Source: Dugong dugon (lineage: Eukaryota > Chordata > Mammalia > Sirenia > Dugongidae). From it: 64,000 nucleotides of DNA. Position 1 is the stretch's first letter, and every line of letters begins with the position of its first letter. The translations under genes and the position numbers were made by a program. The stretch lies in contig CM057472.1 in the NCBI GenBank assembly GCA_030035585.1, positions 94,423,601 to 94,487,600 on the forward strand. The letters run 5' to 3'. Shown piece by piece: positions 10,350 to 22,039 of this stretch. Under the pieces are notes generated by a model. That model made no database searches. It saw only the letters and a program-made list of their open reading frames with translations, and was not told the origin of the DNA.

Positions 10350-10597
10350 AACAAATCCTCTTAGATAGTAGAAAAAGAGGAAACACCCTACAATTGTTTT
10401 CAGAAGATAGCATACAACTACTAACTGATCTAAACAATAGTGACAACAACAAAAAAGGTCCTGTTCTTTTTTAGAGGAAGAAGGCGGCAAAATGAAGTTT
10501 CAGGAAGAGACAAAGGGAATATTCAAAGAGAAGAATCTCAGCTTGTAGTGGTGAAAGAAGAACAAAAAAGGGAAGCAAATGAACTATCTAGTGATGG

Positions 10598-11058
10598 TGT
10601 CTTAGTCATCTAGTGCTGCTATAACAGAGACATCACAAGTGGATGGCTTTAACAAAGAGAAGTTTATTCTTTCACAGTCCAGTAGGCTACAAGCCCAAAT
10701 TCAGGGCTTCAGCTCCAGGGGAATGCTTTCTCCTTCAGCTCTGGAGGAAGGTCCATGTCTTCAATCTTCCCTTGGTCGGGGAGCTTCTCTGTGCAGGAAC
10801 CTCGGGTCCAAAGGATGCGCTTTGCTCCCGGCACTGCTTTCTTGGTGGTATGAGGTTCCCACGCGTCTCTGTTCACTTCTCTCTTTTATATCTCAAAAGA
10901 GATTGGATTAAGACACTATCCAGTCTTGTATACCTCATCATAGTGATAGAGTTTACAACACATAAGGAAATCACATCAGATTACACAATCATACGATACT
11001 GAGAATCCTGATCTAGCCAAGAACACATTTTTGGGGGGACACAATTCAATCCATGACA
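10598..11058 (-). mobile_element. Solo LTR with perfect 5 bp target duplication
   Basis: The ends are TGTCTTAG and CCATGACA, with flanks GATGG at 10593-10597 and 11059-11063. On the minus strand a TATAAAAG box and an AATAAA signal are in LTR order. The 5 bp duplication and TG...CA ends fit an ERVL/MaLR-type LTR left after recombination. It is close to the copies at 36218-36720 and 43957-44462. Confidence 0.92.
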
Positions 11059-11423
11059 GATGGGCAAGAGGTATAAAAGGAAGAAGTTGAGCACTTGCAG
11101 AAGGAAGGTGAGTGTACACATTGGAGACTAATTTTGGAGAAGTTCACAGAGAAAGGAAAGAAACAAAACAAGGGAGACAGCTAGATTATGGCTAAATACA
11201 TGAGAGGCAGGAAAACCATCATGAAAAAGTCCGTAATAAATGAAACCCAAGTCCTAGGAAAAAGAAGAGGAAATTAGGAAGAAACACTGTGCTCCCAAGA
11301 ATGTGAGGAATCTGCTGACATAGAGAAGTCATGGAAACGGAAAAGAGATTTTCCATAAAATCTTACAGGGGTAAGTAGGGTAAAATGAGCACATCACAGC
11401 TAAAAAGAGGATCATGGAAGCAG

Positions 11424-11632
11424 ATAAGGAGCCCTGGTGGCACAGTGGTTACGTGCTGCGCTGCTAACGGAAGGGTTGTCTGTTGCAATGCACCAGCTGC
11501 TCCATGGGAGAAAGCTGTGTCAGTCTGCTTCCATAAAGATTTACAGCCTTGGAAACACTATGGGGCAGTTCTACTCTATGCTATAGGGTGGCTAAGAGTT
11601 AGAATCGACTTGATGACAATGGGTTTTTGTTT
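11424..11632 (+). mobile_element. AfroSINE with 8 bp target duplication
   Basis: The head is GGAGCCCTGGTGGCACAGTGG and the tail is AGAATCGACTTGATGACAAT, with the extra CAGTCTGCTTCCATAAAGAT block. The flanks are GGAAGCAG at 11416-11423 and 11633-11640. Confidence 0.92.
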
Positions 11633-11640
11633 GGAAGCAG

Positions 11641-13266
11641 GTAATTCGAATATAGAAGCCAGAGTTGCAGTCTATGAAGCTCAAAGTAAACTGGTTGTAT
11701 TGTAGTTCTACGCACTGGAAAATAGTTATACTAAAAGTGACTATGCTGGGAATCGATCCATTAGTTGGACAAGATAAATAGATATTAGACAGGTACTGGT
11801 AAATTACCTTTGGGACAGATGGTGATGGACATGAATTGGGGAAAAGAAAGATTAAATTTATAGCATCTACTACAGCCATCCTATTGCCCCTTCCCCTCCC
11901 TTACCACTACCAGGGATACCAAGAAATACAAATGGATGAATTACTTAAGGCTATATCTCCTTTCCTTAAAGAAGATAAACAGTTGCACTTAGAGGGAATA
12001 TCAGTTTTATTTAGGGAAAAAAAAATAATAGAACTATAAATAACTAAAACTTACCTGAGAATATAAATATATATGATCAACCTGCAATAGTTACAGATTT
12101 TAACATGTTTATGTATATATACATGCATAAAGACTGGAAAAATATTAAATGTAGGCAAGCAGAATGGTTAGGGTTTATGTGTAAGAGAAAACAGAAGAGT
12201 GTGCCTTTTCAAATCATTACACTAACAATATCTTTCCTAAAAGCTAGATAAATTAGAAAATGTATTTGGCAGATGAAAACATTTCTACAGAACAGGAAGA
12301 ACGTTTAAATACCAGAGGAAATACCAAGGTGAGAAAAGCTTTGCTTCTTTGTCAGGGCATCAGCATCTAGCAGAGTGTTAAAGACAGCATTGGAAGAAGG
12401 GTTCTGAGAAAAATGAGTGAAGCTTAAAGAATTAATAGCAGCCAGGACAGTTCAGTTTCCGATCTGTTTAGTGACAGCAGTGGCGAGAAGACAAAGATGA
12501 GAAAGAAATTGGAGCACAAATCAGAGAGCAAAAGGAGGGCCATTTGTATTGATAAGGTCAAAGAGAAAGAAAGAAGAAAAGAAAGTCAAAGTAGTAACAA
12601 TAAAAACACACTCTACAAACACTGTGTTCAAGAAGAGAATAGAGGATGGTGGTGGGCTTAAGAGATCAAAACGGGTGGCAAAAAAAAAAAAAAGATACAA
12701 AAAGGGAAATTGAATAATTAAATTGCTTTAATTTAAAAGAAAAATAAAAGTAGGTATGTGGATCCTATCTGCAAAGAAGTTAAAGGTGAAGGCATTCATT
12801 GATTCGGCAGGAGACATCGAGCCGCAATCTGGGGACTAGACAGTAGGTTTTTAGACAGATGTCCCCAGGTGCAGTGGTTTGACCTTAGATCGGATCACTT
12901 AATCAGCTCAGTTATTAAAAAAAATATATACATCATGTGAATAACGGTGAAATGGCTAAGACAATAAAAGAGTCTGACGATTTTTTTTAAAGAAGTTTGA
13001 CAAGACATAGAAAACTGGAAGCGGCAAACATCATTGTGCTGATTATAATGATTTTGCTGGAAAAGGTGTCTAGTCTAACAAAAGGCATGATGCAGCCTAT
13101 GTGGTCCAGTGTCATAAGGTATTTGGCGAATTGCATTCTGGGGTCATAACAAAGGAAAGCATTGATAAGGCTATTTTACACTATTTGGGTTAATAAAATC
13201 TTGTAGGGAGGTGACGGGCTAGATAAGTTGGGAATATATCTGAGTATGTTTTGTATCATGTCTACT
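11641..13266. other. Unclassified purine-rich and AT-rich sequence
   Basis: No gene or secure repeat assignment. A 14-16 bp A-run lies near 12680. Parts of 12300-12620 could be an old LINE untranslated region, but I cannot name the family. Confidence 0.4.
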
Positions 13267-13276
13267 GTCATCACCA

Positions 13277-13445
13277 GAGCCCTGGTGGCGCAGTGGTTAA
13301 ACATTTGGCTGCTAACCAAAAGGTCAGCAGTTCAAATCCACTAGCCGCTCCTTGGAAACTCTATGGGGCAGTTCTACTCTGTCCTATAGGGTTGCTATGA
13401 GTTGGAATCGACTCGATGGCAATGGGTCTGGGTTTCTGTTTTATA
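13277..13445 (+). mobile_element. AfroSINE, near-consensus, 10 bp target duplication
   Basis: The head is GAGCCCTGGTGGCGCAGTGG and the tail is GAATCGACTCGATGGCAATG. Perfect flanks GTCATCACCA lie at 13267-13276 and 13446-13455. The good match to consensus and the intact duplication make this one of the younger copies. Confidence 0.95.
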
Positions 13446-13789
13446 GTCATCACCATAGGAAGATGGAAAAACAAATTAAACTGATAAGGGGCAAAGATGC
13501 GGTTATTTGTGTGTGAAATCCTCAAAATTTTTCACACAGTAAAAAAATCTCCAATGTGAAAGAAAATAAATGTAAAGATGAAAAAAGACATTGATAAGTC
13601 GCCCAGTCTCAGTCATATCTTATGCAGCTGAGATCATTCGGGAAATAATGAAAGGCAAAAGAATGAGGAAATTTAAAATATGTGACAAGCAGACAAAAAA
13701 CATGGAAAACAAAATATAGCACAATAAAGGGAAAGGAAAGAAAATTATATTGAAGTTTCATAGTGTGACAGATGAACTCTATGATTCAT

Positions 13790-13940
13790 ATTATTCGAAT
13801 TTCACAACTAAGTTATTAAAAAAAATCATCTGCGTTTTGCCAATTAGCAATTTAGGCAGCTTAAGTAACGTGCCCAGGGTCACGTAGCAAGTAAATGTAG
13901 AGCTGAAATTCAATTCACGGTCTGTCTTACTCCTGAGCTT
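13790..13940 (-). repeat. MIR SINE fragment
   Basis: Antisense MIR: AAGTAACGTGCCCAGGGTCA, then GTAGCAAGTAAATGTAGAGC. Confidence 0.7.
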
Positions 13941-14399
13941 TTATCTACACACCATTGCCTTTCAAAACAAAGACATAAAAGTGAGAAATAAAAGGAAATA
14001 CAATTATATTGAAGCTGTATAGTTGAAGGATGGGTGTACTATCTGTAGAGCAAGAAGCTGCAACAAATTTAAAAAAAAGAAGAAAAAAAGAAATGTTGGC
14101 GCGATTTGCACTCGCTTGTCCGAAAAAGGAAAATCCTCTACGGTAAGTATCGTGCGAGGGTGTCTCTGATGACTTGAATGCCTGGGGAGTCGAGCTGTGT
14201 ATTAAACACCCATGCCAACAGAGTTTCAGCTCAGAGCTGCAATTTTGAGCTAGAGGTCTTGTCAGGGATATAACCTTTTCCAAATAATACATAATTAAAG
14301 TGGATTAAGTGTAGCTTGATTTCTCTTTGGCTACTATTCAAATACATCATCGCCATAATGCATAATTAAACTAACAATTATTGTTAAAGTATGCCATTA

Positions 14400-14546
14400 A
14401 AAAAAAAAACAAAAAACCCACTGCCATCCAGTGGATTTCGACTCATACCTACACTATAGAACAGACTAGAACTGCCCCATAGGGTTTCCAAGGCTGTAAT
14501 CTTTACAGAAGCAGATTGCCACACCTTCCTCCCATAGGCAGCTCTA
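14400..14546 (-). mobile_element. AfroSINE, 5' truncated
   Basis: The A-rich 3' tail on plus is followed by CCCACTGCCATCCAGTGGAT, CCCCATAGGGTTTCCAAGG and GCTGTAATCTTTACAGAAGC. It stops at GCAGCTCTAGG before the tRNA-like head. Confidence 0.9.
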
Positions 14547-14640
14547 GGTAAAACATATTTGCTGGCTTCACTCAAAAATCACTCTGGAGATGGCATACCT
14601 GAACGTTTTCATTCGTTGAGGAATTCTAGAAGATCATAGC

Positions 14641-14836
14641 AGTCCCTGGGTGGAGCAAACTGTTCACATGCTCCCTTGACTGCTAACTGAAAAGTTAGAG
14701 GTTTGAGTCCACTCAGAGGTGCCTTCCTGGCGATAAACTTCTGAAAAATGAGCCATTGAAAACCCTACAGAGCGCAGTTCTACTCTGACATTCATGGGCC
14801 TGCCATGAGTCAGAACCAACTCAATGGCAACGGGTA
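14641..14836 (+). mobile_element. AfroSINE, GTCCCTGGG-headed subtype
   Basis: The head is AGTCCCTGGGTGGAGCAAAC, the centre TGAAAAATGAGCCATTGAAA and the tail CAGAACCAACTCAATGGCAA. Confidence 0.92.
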
Positions 14837-14839
14837 AGA

Positions 14840-15490
14840 AGGTCACAATGGAGAATTTGCAGTAGGGCAGAATTTTTTTTTCCCTCTGAGGAAATGGTAT
14901 CTATACTTTGTTTATAAAGCCTACAGTATCGTTTTTAAGTTCCAGGGATTAAATAAATACAACTGAAAAAATTAAAAATAAATAACATAGAATGAACTTT
15001 AAGATATATTTTATTGGAAACATTAACAAATAAGTTTGTAAAGTATGATGTTGCTTTTGTACAGTTGCACTTTTGTAAAACTATTATGCCTGAAATTTTG
15101 CATGGGAGACATTAATAGTTTAACAGTGCTTCTCTTACATGGTGATATTATGGATCACTTTCTGCATTTTCTGATTTTTCTATAGTAAAAATGAATTATA
15201 TGTATGTATATATATATTTTATTAACTCTCTATTTAATTTAGCAGTGTGGATTCTAAAATAAACACCAATTTCAGCTTTCTCTTAGAGATAGAAATTAGC
15301 CTAATTATCACACTGACTGAGGGTGACTTTAAGTGCTTTTTTATAACATAAAATGCTTTTGTACCTAATTAACCCAGGATTTATGGAAATTTAGACATCA
15401 GTTTTACACATTAAGCAAAAACTTTTGTAAACAGATTGAGTGTAAATATTCTTGTGAATGAAACTTTAAAAGTTTCCTAAATATTATTTC
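14840..15490. other. Unique AT-rich sequence
   Basis: No gene or recognisable repeat. Confidence 0.4.
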
Positions 15491-15494
15491 TAGT

Positions 15495-15690
15495 GATAAT
15501 AATAATCACTAATATTTATTGAGGTGACTATATGTCAGACACTTTTCTAAGTGATTTACATCACTTAACTTGTTTCAATAACCATGTGATGCAGATGTGC
15601 TCATTGTCCTGATTTTTAGCAATAGAGAGACTGAGGCAATGTTTTGATAACATTCATATAATTTAACACTAGATTTATAAAAACAATGCT
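15495..15690 (-). repeat. MIR/MIR3-like SINE fragment
   Basis: ATTTATTGAGGTGACTATAT, then CAGACACTTTTCTAAGTGAT, then GAGAGACTGAGGCAA is the antisense MIR arrangement (TTTATTGAG, CACT-TTCTAAG-, AGACTGAGGC). Confidence 0.65.
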
Positions 15691-16409
15691 CTGTGAACAC
15701 ACTGAAATAAACCAGGCAAGGTTGATGTTTTCTAAACCTTATCCTGCATTTATTACTAATCCTAGATGATCATGATAATAATTTTTTATTGTGCATCACA
15801 GAAAATTAGAAAATAGTTCTCCTTCCCTATTGAATTAAAAAGTTTACAGAGCTCATTGCTGCCAGTCCACATTCTTCAAAACATATTCAGGGATGACCTG
15901 GACCCAAAACCTCCAGGAACTACAGAACCCAAATCCCAGGGATGAGGCTAAAGTCTGCACTGATAAAATGCTTCCCAGGGATGTTACAACAACTCCTATT
16001 GAGATATGATGAATTCCAAGTATGTATGGCAAATCAGAAATAAGACTGACATGGTTTCCTGATTTCACGTTCCAGTTTGACCTAATTGCCTTTTTATGAG
16101 CCACTGAAAGCGGAATGCTCACACCTGATTTTTTTTTTTTTTGGCCCCACCTAGTCTCAGTATCTAATAACCCAGAATACAAATGTCTCAACATTTCTCT
16201 CCCAACTTCCCCCCACTTTCCGCTCCTACATCCTGGCAGTTGCTAAGGAAATCATGATTTGGGCAGGAAGCATACAGGATCTTAGAGCTTATATTGAAGT
16301 GTTTAAGTTTGATTTCTACTTTCACACCTGATATCCAATGACCGTCTGCATGGAAGTGGTATCAAATACTCCCAAGTGGAAAGGTTTTTTCATTCACTCA
16401 AGGACACAG
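15691..16409. other. Unclassified sequence
   Basis: The minus frame 15853-16194 has no recognisable domain and is interrupted by a T-run at 16131-16142 that acts as its low-complexity centre. I regard the stretch as non-coding. Confidence 0.4.
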
Positions 16410-17152
16410 TCATCAGAAAGTCAGGGAAAAAGAGATCAGCTCCCTTCCTTCATAGAGGCAACGTTCTATTGGGGGAGGCAGAAATTAATAGAAAAATCAG
16501 TAAATATGATGAAATGCGGATGGTGATAAATGCTGTGTAGAAAAACTTAAAAAGGCAAGATTATAGAGAGTGATGGAATGGAGTAGAGGTGCTAGGTTAG
16601 ATAGGCAAGGGCTCCCTAGATAATTGGCATTGGAGCTGAAACAGGAGTGAAGTAAAAGAGGGGGCCATCTACAAATCTGGGGAAGAGCACTGTAAAAGGA
16701 ACAGAAAGCACAAAGGCTAGGGGCAGGAGTGGGCTTGGCTTGTTCATGGAAGGCATGAAGATCCGTGTGGACAGAGCAATGTGAATGAGGAGTAAAGATG
16801 CAGAAGACACCGAGAAACAGGAAGCAATTCGCTCATGCAGGGCATTGAAGCACATAGTGCTTAGATTTCATTCGGAGTACAGTGGAGACCATTTTGAATG
16901 AGGGCAAGAAATTATCTAATTTTCATTTTACAATATCACTATAGCAGGTATTTGGAAAATTGGTTGGAGGCAAAGAAACCTGTTAGTAGCCTTTTACAAT
17001 CCAGGTGACAGAAGATTGTGGGTTAGTCTGAGTTTCAGCAGAGTAAATGTTGCAACATGGGCAGAGTCTGTGTGTATCTGTTTATATTGTGAAGCGAGAG
17101 CTCATTATAATTGCTAATAGATTAGATGAAGAATATAGAAAATAAAAAGAAG
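16410..17152 (+). repeat. L2 LINE 3' region, left part
   Basis: Wording typical of L2 is visible: GATAAATGCTGTGTAGAAAA, ACAGGAGTGAAGTAAAAGAG, GCAGGGCATTGAAGCACATA and TTAGATTTCATTCGGAGTAC. The match resumes beyond the LTR at 17565, so a single L2 was split. Confidence 0.55.
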
Positions 17153-17564
17153 GGTTATAAATTGAATTGTGTCCCCCCAAAATATGTCTTGTATCCCAAT
17201 CCCAGTACTTGTGGATGTAATCCCATTTGGGAATTGGGGGTTTTTTTTTTGTTAACAATGCCACACCAACATAGGGTGTGTCCTAAGCCTAATCACTCTG
17301 AGTTATAAGAAGTGACAGAGACACAAAGACAAGCAAATACAAGCAAAGGAAGAGAGATGCTACGTGCAGATCACCAAGGAACTCAGGGACAGAAGCTGAA
17401 AGAGACAAGGATCCTCCCCCAGAGCCAACAGAGAGAGGCTTCCCCTAGAAACAGTGCCCTGAATTCATACTTCTAGCCTCTTGAACTGTGAGAAATGCAT
17501 TTCTGTTCTCTAAAGTCACCCACTTTAATGGTTTCTCTTACAGCAGCACTAAGAATCTAAGACA
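17153..17564 (+). mobile_element. Solo LTR, MaLR-like, opposite orientation to the others
   Basis: TTATAAATTGAATTGTGTCC at the left and AAGAATCTAAGACA at the right are the mirror image of the TGTCTTAG...CATAACA elements elsewhere. The terminal TG is mutated to GG and no target duplication can be made out. It is inserted in an L2. Confidence 0.75.
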
Positions 17565-17850
17565 GAGTCAATGATAACCCCAAGGTTTGTGGTTCAAGCA
17601 CTAAATGTCAGAGCCGTTGACTGAGATGAGAAGACAGGAGCTCTGCATTGGACATGCTAAGTCTGCCGTGCCGGATAGATATTCACGGGAGGAAAAGGCA
17701 TTCAAGTGGAGTGTGCCGGAACTTGGGAAGAGATCGGGGTGGGGATCAAAACAAGGGAGTCTTGAGCATATAGATGGAATGTTAAGTTCATGATTCTGGT
17801 TGAGCTCACCTAGGAAGGAGTGTACATATAGATAGAGAAGAGAAAGACAC
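17565..17850 (+). repeat. L2 LINE 3' region, right part
   Basis: GTCAATGATAACCCCAAGGT, then GACTGAGATGAGAAGACAGG, then GAGCATATAGATGGAATGTT follow the order of the L2 3' untranslated consensus. This continues the L2 at 16410-17152. Confidence 0.55.
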
Positions 17851-19035
17851 GTGTAGCTTAGCTCCCAGAAGAAAACTTGCTCAAACCTGTTGTTGTTCTA
17901 TGATAAAAAGGTGTGGTTCTTTAACTACCTAAAGTTTCAGCCTGCAAAGAACAGACAAGGGACAATGATTTGTAGAATATAGCATATGATACTGTAAAGA
18001 AATTAGAATTTTAACGTTACCTGTGATTTCATTGTCACACAACCTCCCTGAAAAGGTAGTTTTTTTTAATGTAAATGTAAGTGTGAATATACTAGTTAAC
18101 ATCACACAATGTATGACTCATTTTAAGCAGAGACCTTCAGTTAATCCTGAGAGGCTGGCAGATTCACTTATAAAACTGGTGGCACAATTGGGAAGAAAAA
18201 CTGCCCATTTGAGTAAATGCTTTATAAAGGCAATTAAAGCAGAAAGGTGTGTTTAGGGTCTTTCACCCTTCAAAATGGTGACAGATCAAATTTTTTAAAA
18301 ATGTAATTTGGAAGAGAAGCTGCCAATATAGTAATAAAAATAAAAATGACACTAATTTCTCTTAAAAGTCTGTGGCACTTTTAGTCCTAACCAACCCAAG
18401 GAATTTGCTACCCATATAAAAGTAAGAATTGGAAATTGTCTTTCAGTTCCTAAGGGTTTTGACCTAGCATTCAACTATTGTTTATATGACCATGTGATAT
18501 GCTAGTTCAATAGTTTAGAACAGAAAATACAGATATAATTTGTATACAACTGAAACTTAAGAATAACGTTTGGGAACTTTTTTTTTTTTTTAATCAACAC
18601 AACATAGGAGGCATCTGATAAAGCAAATATGCTATTAAAACTTAAATGCATCAGTGTGGTTAAAAGAGGAAATATTGTTTAACATACATCTAAATAAATT
18701 TTTCCCTGTTTTACAAAGGCACTTGTGCTTTTTTTTATTAATTGTTTTTTTTTTTTTAAAGTAAGGGAACACCCTTTAGGTTTGGAAGGACACTAGAGAT
18801 ATCAGATGCCTTGACAATTCACATAATACCATTTCTTAATGTTTCTCCCCAAAACTTACTTTTTGTAAGAATTAATACTATCTTTTAAAAAAAGTATAGC
18901 CTGATTTTTAGTTCAAGAATAATGCCAAAACAGATTGTTTTATCCCAGAAAATATCATTTCCACCACCATTCCAACTGCTTCAGTAACCTATAATGAAAT
19001 GAATTGAATAATAAGATGAATTGAGTGGGCCTATC
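17851..19035. other. Repeat-poor AT-rich sequence
   Basis: I see only T-runs (18580-18591, 18729-18758) and no gene. Confidence 0.4.
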
Positions 19036-19043
19036 TAATTTAG

Positions 19044-19238
19044 AAGGACTCCCTGGGTGGCAAAAATTGTGAAGTGCTTAACCGCTAGCTGACAGATTCA
19101 GAGGCACCTTTGGAGACAGGCCTGGCAATCTACTTCCAAAAGGTCACAACTTTGAAAACCCTATGGAGCAGTGCTACTCTGCACACATAGGGTCACCTTG
19201 AGTTGTAATCGACTCAAAGGCAACTAACAACAGCAGTT
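19044..19238 (+). mobile_element. AfroSINE, GTCCCTGGG-headed, first of a tandem pair
   Basis: The head is GGACTCCCTGGGTGGCAAAA and the tail is TAATCGACTCAAAGGCAACT with CTAACAACAGCAG. The flanks TAATTTAG lie at 19036-19043 and 19239-19246. The second copy begins directly at the right flank. Confidence 0.92.
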
Positions 19239-19246
19239 TAATTTAG

Positions 19247-19455
19247 GGAGTCCCTGGGTGGTGTGAATGGCTAATGTGCTCAACTCCTAACCAAAAGGTC
19301 GGATGTTCGAGTCCACTGAGAGATACCTCAGAAGAAAGGCCTGGAGATCTACTTCTGAAAAATCAGCCATTGACAACCTCGCAGAGCACAGTTCTACTCT
19401 AACACACATGGGGTTAGCATGAGTCAGGATCAACTTGATAGCAATCGGTTTTATC
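19247..19455 (+). mobile_element. AfroSINE, GTCCCTGGG-headed, second of a tandem pair
   Basis: The head is GAGTCCCTGGGTGGTGTGAA and the tail is GGATCAACTTGATAGCAATC. It shares the left TAATTTAG (19239-19246) with its neighbour and is followed by TAATTTTG at 19456-19463. The target word is therefore present three times. Confidence 0.92.
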
Positions 19456-19463
19456 TAATTTTG

Positions 19464-20189
19464 GACAAAGAAAGTCCTTAGGAATAGGGAACTAGCAGTT
19501 TGCAGAAAGGAGTCAGTTTAATTATATTCAAATAAAAGATGTTTGTTTGTATTCATAGATAGAAAGTAGATGAGAAGATTGGAAGGGTGATGAAGTATCG
19601 ATAGCGCATTGGCCCTTCAATGGAATGAGTTGAACAGATTGCATGGAGAGGAAGGACAATTCTGACTTCTGATGTCGCTCTGCTCAGGGTACCATCCTCA
19701 GTCTTTCTTTGGGCTGATATCTCCGCAGGATCAGTCACTGTTCTGAAGTGCAAATTCCTCACTTCCTTTCCTGACCACTCCCCCAACATTCCTGAAAGAT
19801 TATACCTAAATTTCAGAGTTAAAGAGTAAATCTTTATCTTCAATATATTCAGCATGAAAAAATATTAATAGTATACAGAACAAATAATGGTTTCAAAAAG
19901 TCCATATTATCATATAAACCTACCTACAAGGTGATACCAGAATAAAAAATGACAGGTAATTATTTTAGCAGAATTTTAGCATGTGTTTGCCTTTTAAACC
20001 CTGTAACACTGTTGTATCTGAAATCGTTAAGTGATAATCAAATTTCTACAGTAGCCAGATCATCTTGATTTTATTCTGAATTGCCTAGTAAGAAATTTTT
20101 TAAGTGAGTTTACTTATTACTTGTAGTTGGAAAGTACCATCTACTTACTTAAAGTAAATGTTGTATTAAAAAATATATGTTTTACCAAA
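19464..20189. other. Unclassified sequence
   Basis: The minus frame 19553-19855 has no recognisable domain. I see no clear repeat. Confidence 0.4.
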
Positions 20190-20640
20190 TGGGACTAATG
20201 AGGCACAGCAGTCCAGGGACAAGGACTAAAAGGCAGAAGGGGACAGGAAAGCTGGTGATAGGGAATCCAAGGTTGAGTAAAGATAGTGTTGATGTGTTGT
20301 GAGGTTGTTAACCATTGTCATAAGGCAACATGTGTACTGTTTAATGAGAAACTATTTTGTTCTGTAAACCTTCATTTAAAGTGAGAATAGCAGCACAATT
20401 GGAAGAGCGTAGTCGATGTCACTGAACTGTGCATGTAGAAATTTTTGAAATGGTGTATCTTTGGCTATGTATATTTTCACCAAAAAAAAAAAAAAGGTCC
20501 AAAAGGGAGAGAGGGTTGACATGTCATGGGGTTGTTAACCAATGTCATAAAACAATATGTGTACTGACTGTTTAATGAGAAACTATTTGTTCTGTAAACC
20601 TTCACCTGAAGTATAATTAAAAAATAAATTAATTAATTAA
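20190..20640 (+). repeat. L1 3'-end repeat with an internal direct duplication
   Basis: A block ending TTCTGTAAACCTTCA occurs twice (about 20289-20382 and 20514-20612). Both copies hold GGTTGTTAACCA, TGTACTG and TTTAATGAGAAACTATTT. Between them GATGTCACTGAACTGTGCAT runs to an A14 tract at 20482-20495, the style of an L1 3' end. An AT-rich (TTAA)n tail follows. It may be one L1 3' end inserted into another. Confidence 0.6.
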
Positions 20641-20773
20641 AAATTTAAAAAATATATATGTTTTAGTGACACTAATTTAGGGGAAAAAGACAAAATTGTC
20701 CCGTTTGCAATTTAAGATCAGTCCAAACTACTACATGTAAATTAAATGCTGTGTTTTTGCTTTGTCCCTAACT

Positions 20774-20780
20774 ACACGCA

Positions 20781-20812
<32 letters not shown>
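20774..20812. repeat. (CA)n microsatellite
   Basis: An interrupted CA dinucleotide run of about 39 bp. Confidence 0.95.
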
Positions 20813-20814
<2 letters not shown>

Positions 20815-21695
20815 TAAAGGAGTTTTGATTTTTTATTAAATATATATAGGCAAAAAAACTGTAAATTGTGAAATATGTTTCTAATGGACCATTGCAAAAA
20901 AGTACTTACTAGGCACACAAAGCCAGAACCCCAAATATCCGTTCTTTGTGGTTTTCCTAGTTCAGTAGAGTGATTATGTCCATGCAACAAACAATAGTGG
21001 TTCTCCTCACATAAACATTTGCTGTTCTACCATAGAATTAGAGGAACAACATTTTAAACGCTGCAAATGCCAGTCAAGTCACCATTCAGCTTCATATTTT
21101 CAGCTATAAAAAATATAAAATAAAATCAGAAGAAGGTTTTTATGGGATGGAATGATTTTCCATCTCTGGGCAAAGGAGAATAACTGATTTGCTTTGTGAA
21201 TATAATTCACCAATGTCTACATAGAATGTGACAGTTACCTACTGCACAAACTGTATCCTTTTAGAAACGCAGTAAATTTAAAGCTTTTTATGAGACTGCG
21301 TGACAGACATGGTAGCTGGGAAAATGATATGTGGAAAAGGAGTGTATTTAAACTTCAGTGTCTGCCTAACAGTGGAAACCACATCTTTGCCTGGAGGCAG
21401 TAGATCTGTCTAAATGAAGATGGGCTAGTAATGTTTTCAAAGGACAGCAGAGTGGAGCCTTCTGCCTGCTAAATCACATGTTATTTTTACATGAAGTGTA
21501 ATTTAGGACAAATAATATTTATTGCTATAAATTTTGTTCTGTCTACTGATAGATAAATGTCCAAATACATTTGAGATTAAATGATAATTAAAGAGGTTTG
21601 TATGAGATCACACTATCTGTCATTTATCTATCCACCTATGTGTGTGTGCGTATGTATATATATGTACATGCACATGTATCCATCATCTATGTATA
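20815..21695. other. Repeat-poor sequence
   Basis: No gene. A short TG/TA-rich tract lies at about 21640-21670. Confidence 0.4.
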
Positions 21696-21697
21696 TA

Positions 21698-22037
21698 TAT
21701 CAGAGTCTGCAAACTTTTTCTGGAAAGGGCTAGATAGTAAATATGTTAGGATTTATGCGCCATATGTCTCTGTTGCAACTATTCAGCTTTTTTGTGTTGT
21801 AGCACAAAAGCAGCCATTAACAATATGTAAATAAATAATATGCCTGTCTTCCAATGAAATTTTATTTATGGACATTGAAAATTGAATTTCACATGATTTT
21901 TATGTATCATGAAATTTTTGCTTTCTTTCTTGTTTTCGATTATTTAAAAATGGAAACTATTCTTAGCTTGAGGTCCATACAGTAAGAGGTGTCAGACTGG
22001 ATTTGGACCACAGGCTGTAGTTTGCAGCTGGTAATAT
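21698..22037 (+). repeat. hAT-type non-autonomous DNA transposon fossil
   Basis: GTCTGCAAACTTTTTCTGGA, then AAGGGCTAGATAGTAAATAT, near the left end and TTGGACCACAGGCTGTAGTT near the right end match a common mammalian non-autonomous DNA element. That element has the wording GTCAGCAAACTTTTTCTGTA, then AAAGGGCCAGATAGTAAATA. The superfamily is recalled and the family name is uncertain. Confidence 0.6.
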
Positions 22038-22039
22038 AC

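Larger units (their letters stand above)
9240..10480 (+). pseudogene. L1 ORF2 remnant, split by RTE and AfroSINE insertions
   Basis: Three blocks in order match the L1 ORF2 wording of the endonuclease-to-RT region. The first is near 9300-9440 (CTTTGATAGAAAATAATATT, ACTGATAAAGAAAGAAA). The second is at 9960-10020 (AAATTTGCCA region). The third is near 10090-10140 and 10360-10400 (TTCTACCAAACTTTCAAGG, then AAAGAGGAAACACCCT). All frames are broken. The gaps are filled by the RTE copy at 9534-9950 and the SINE at 10154-10349. The assignment is by recall. Confidence 0.55.
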
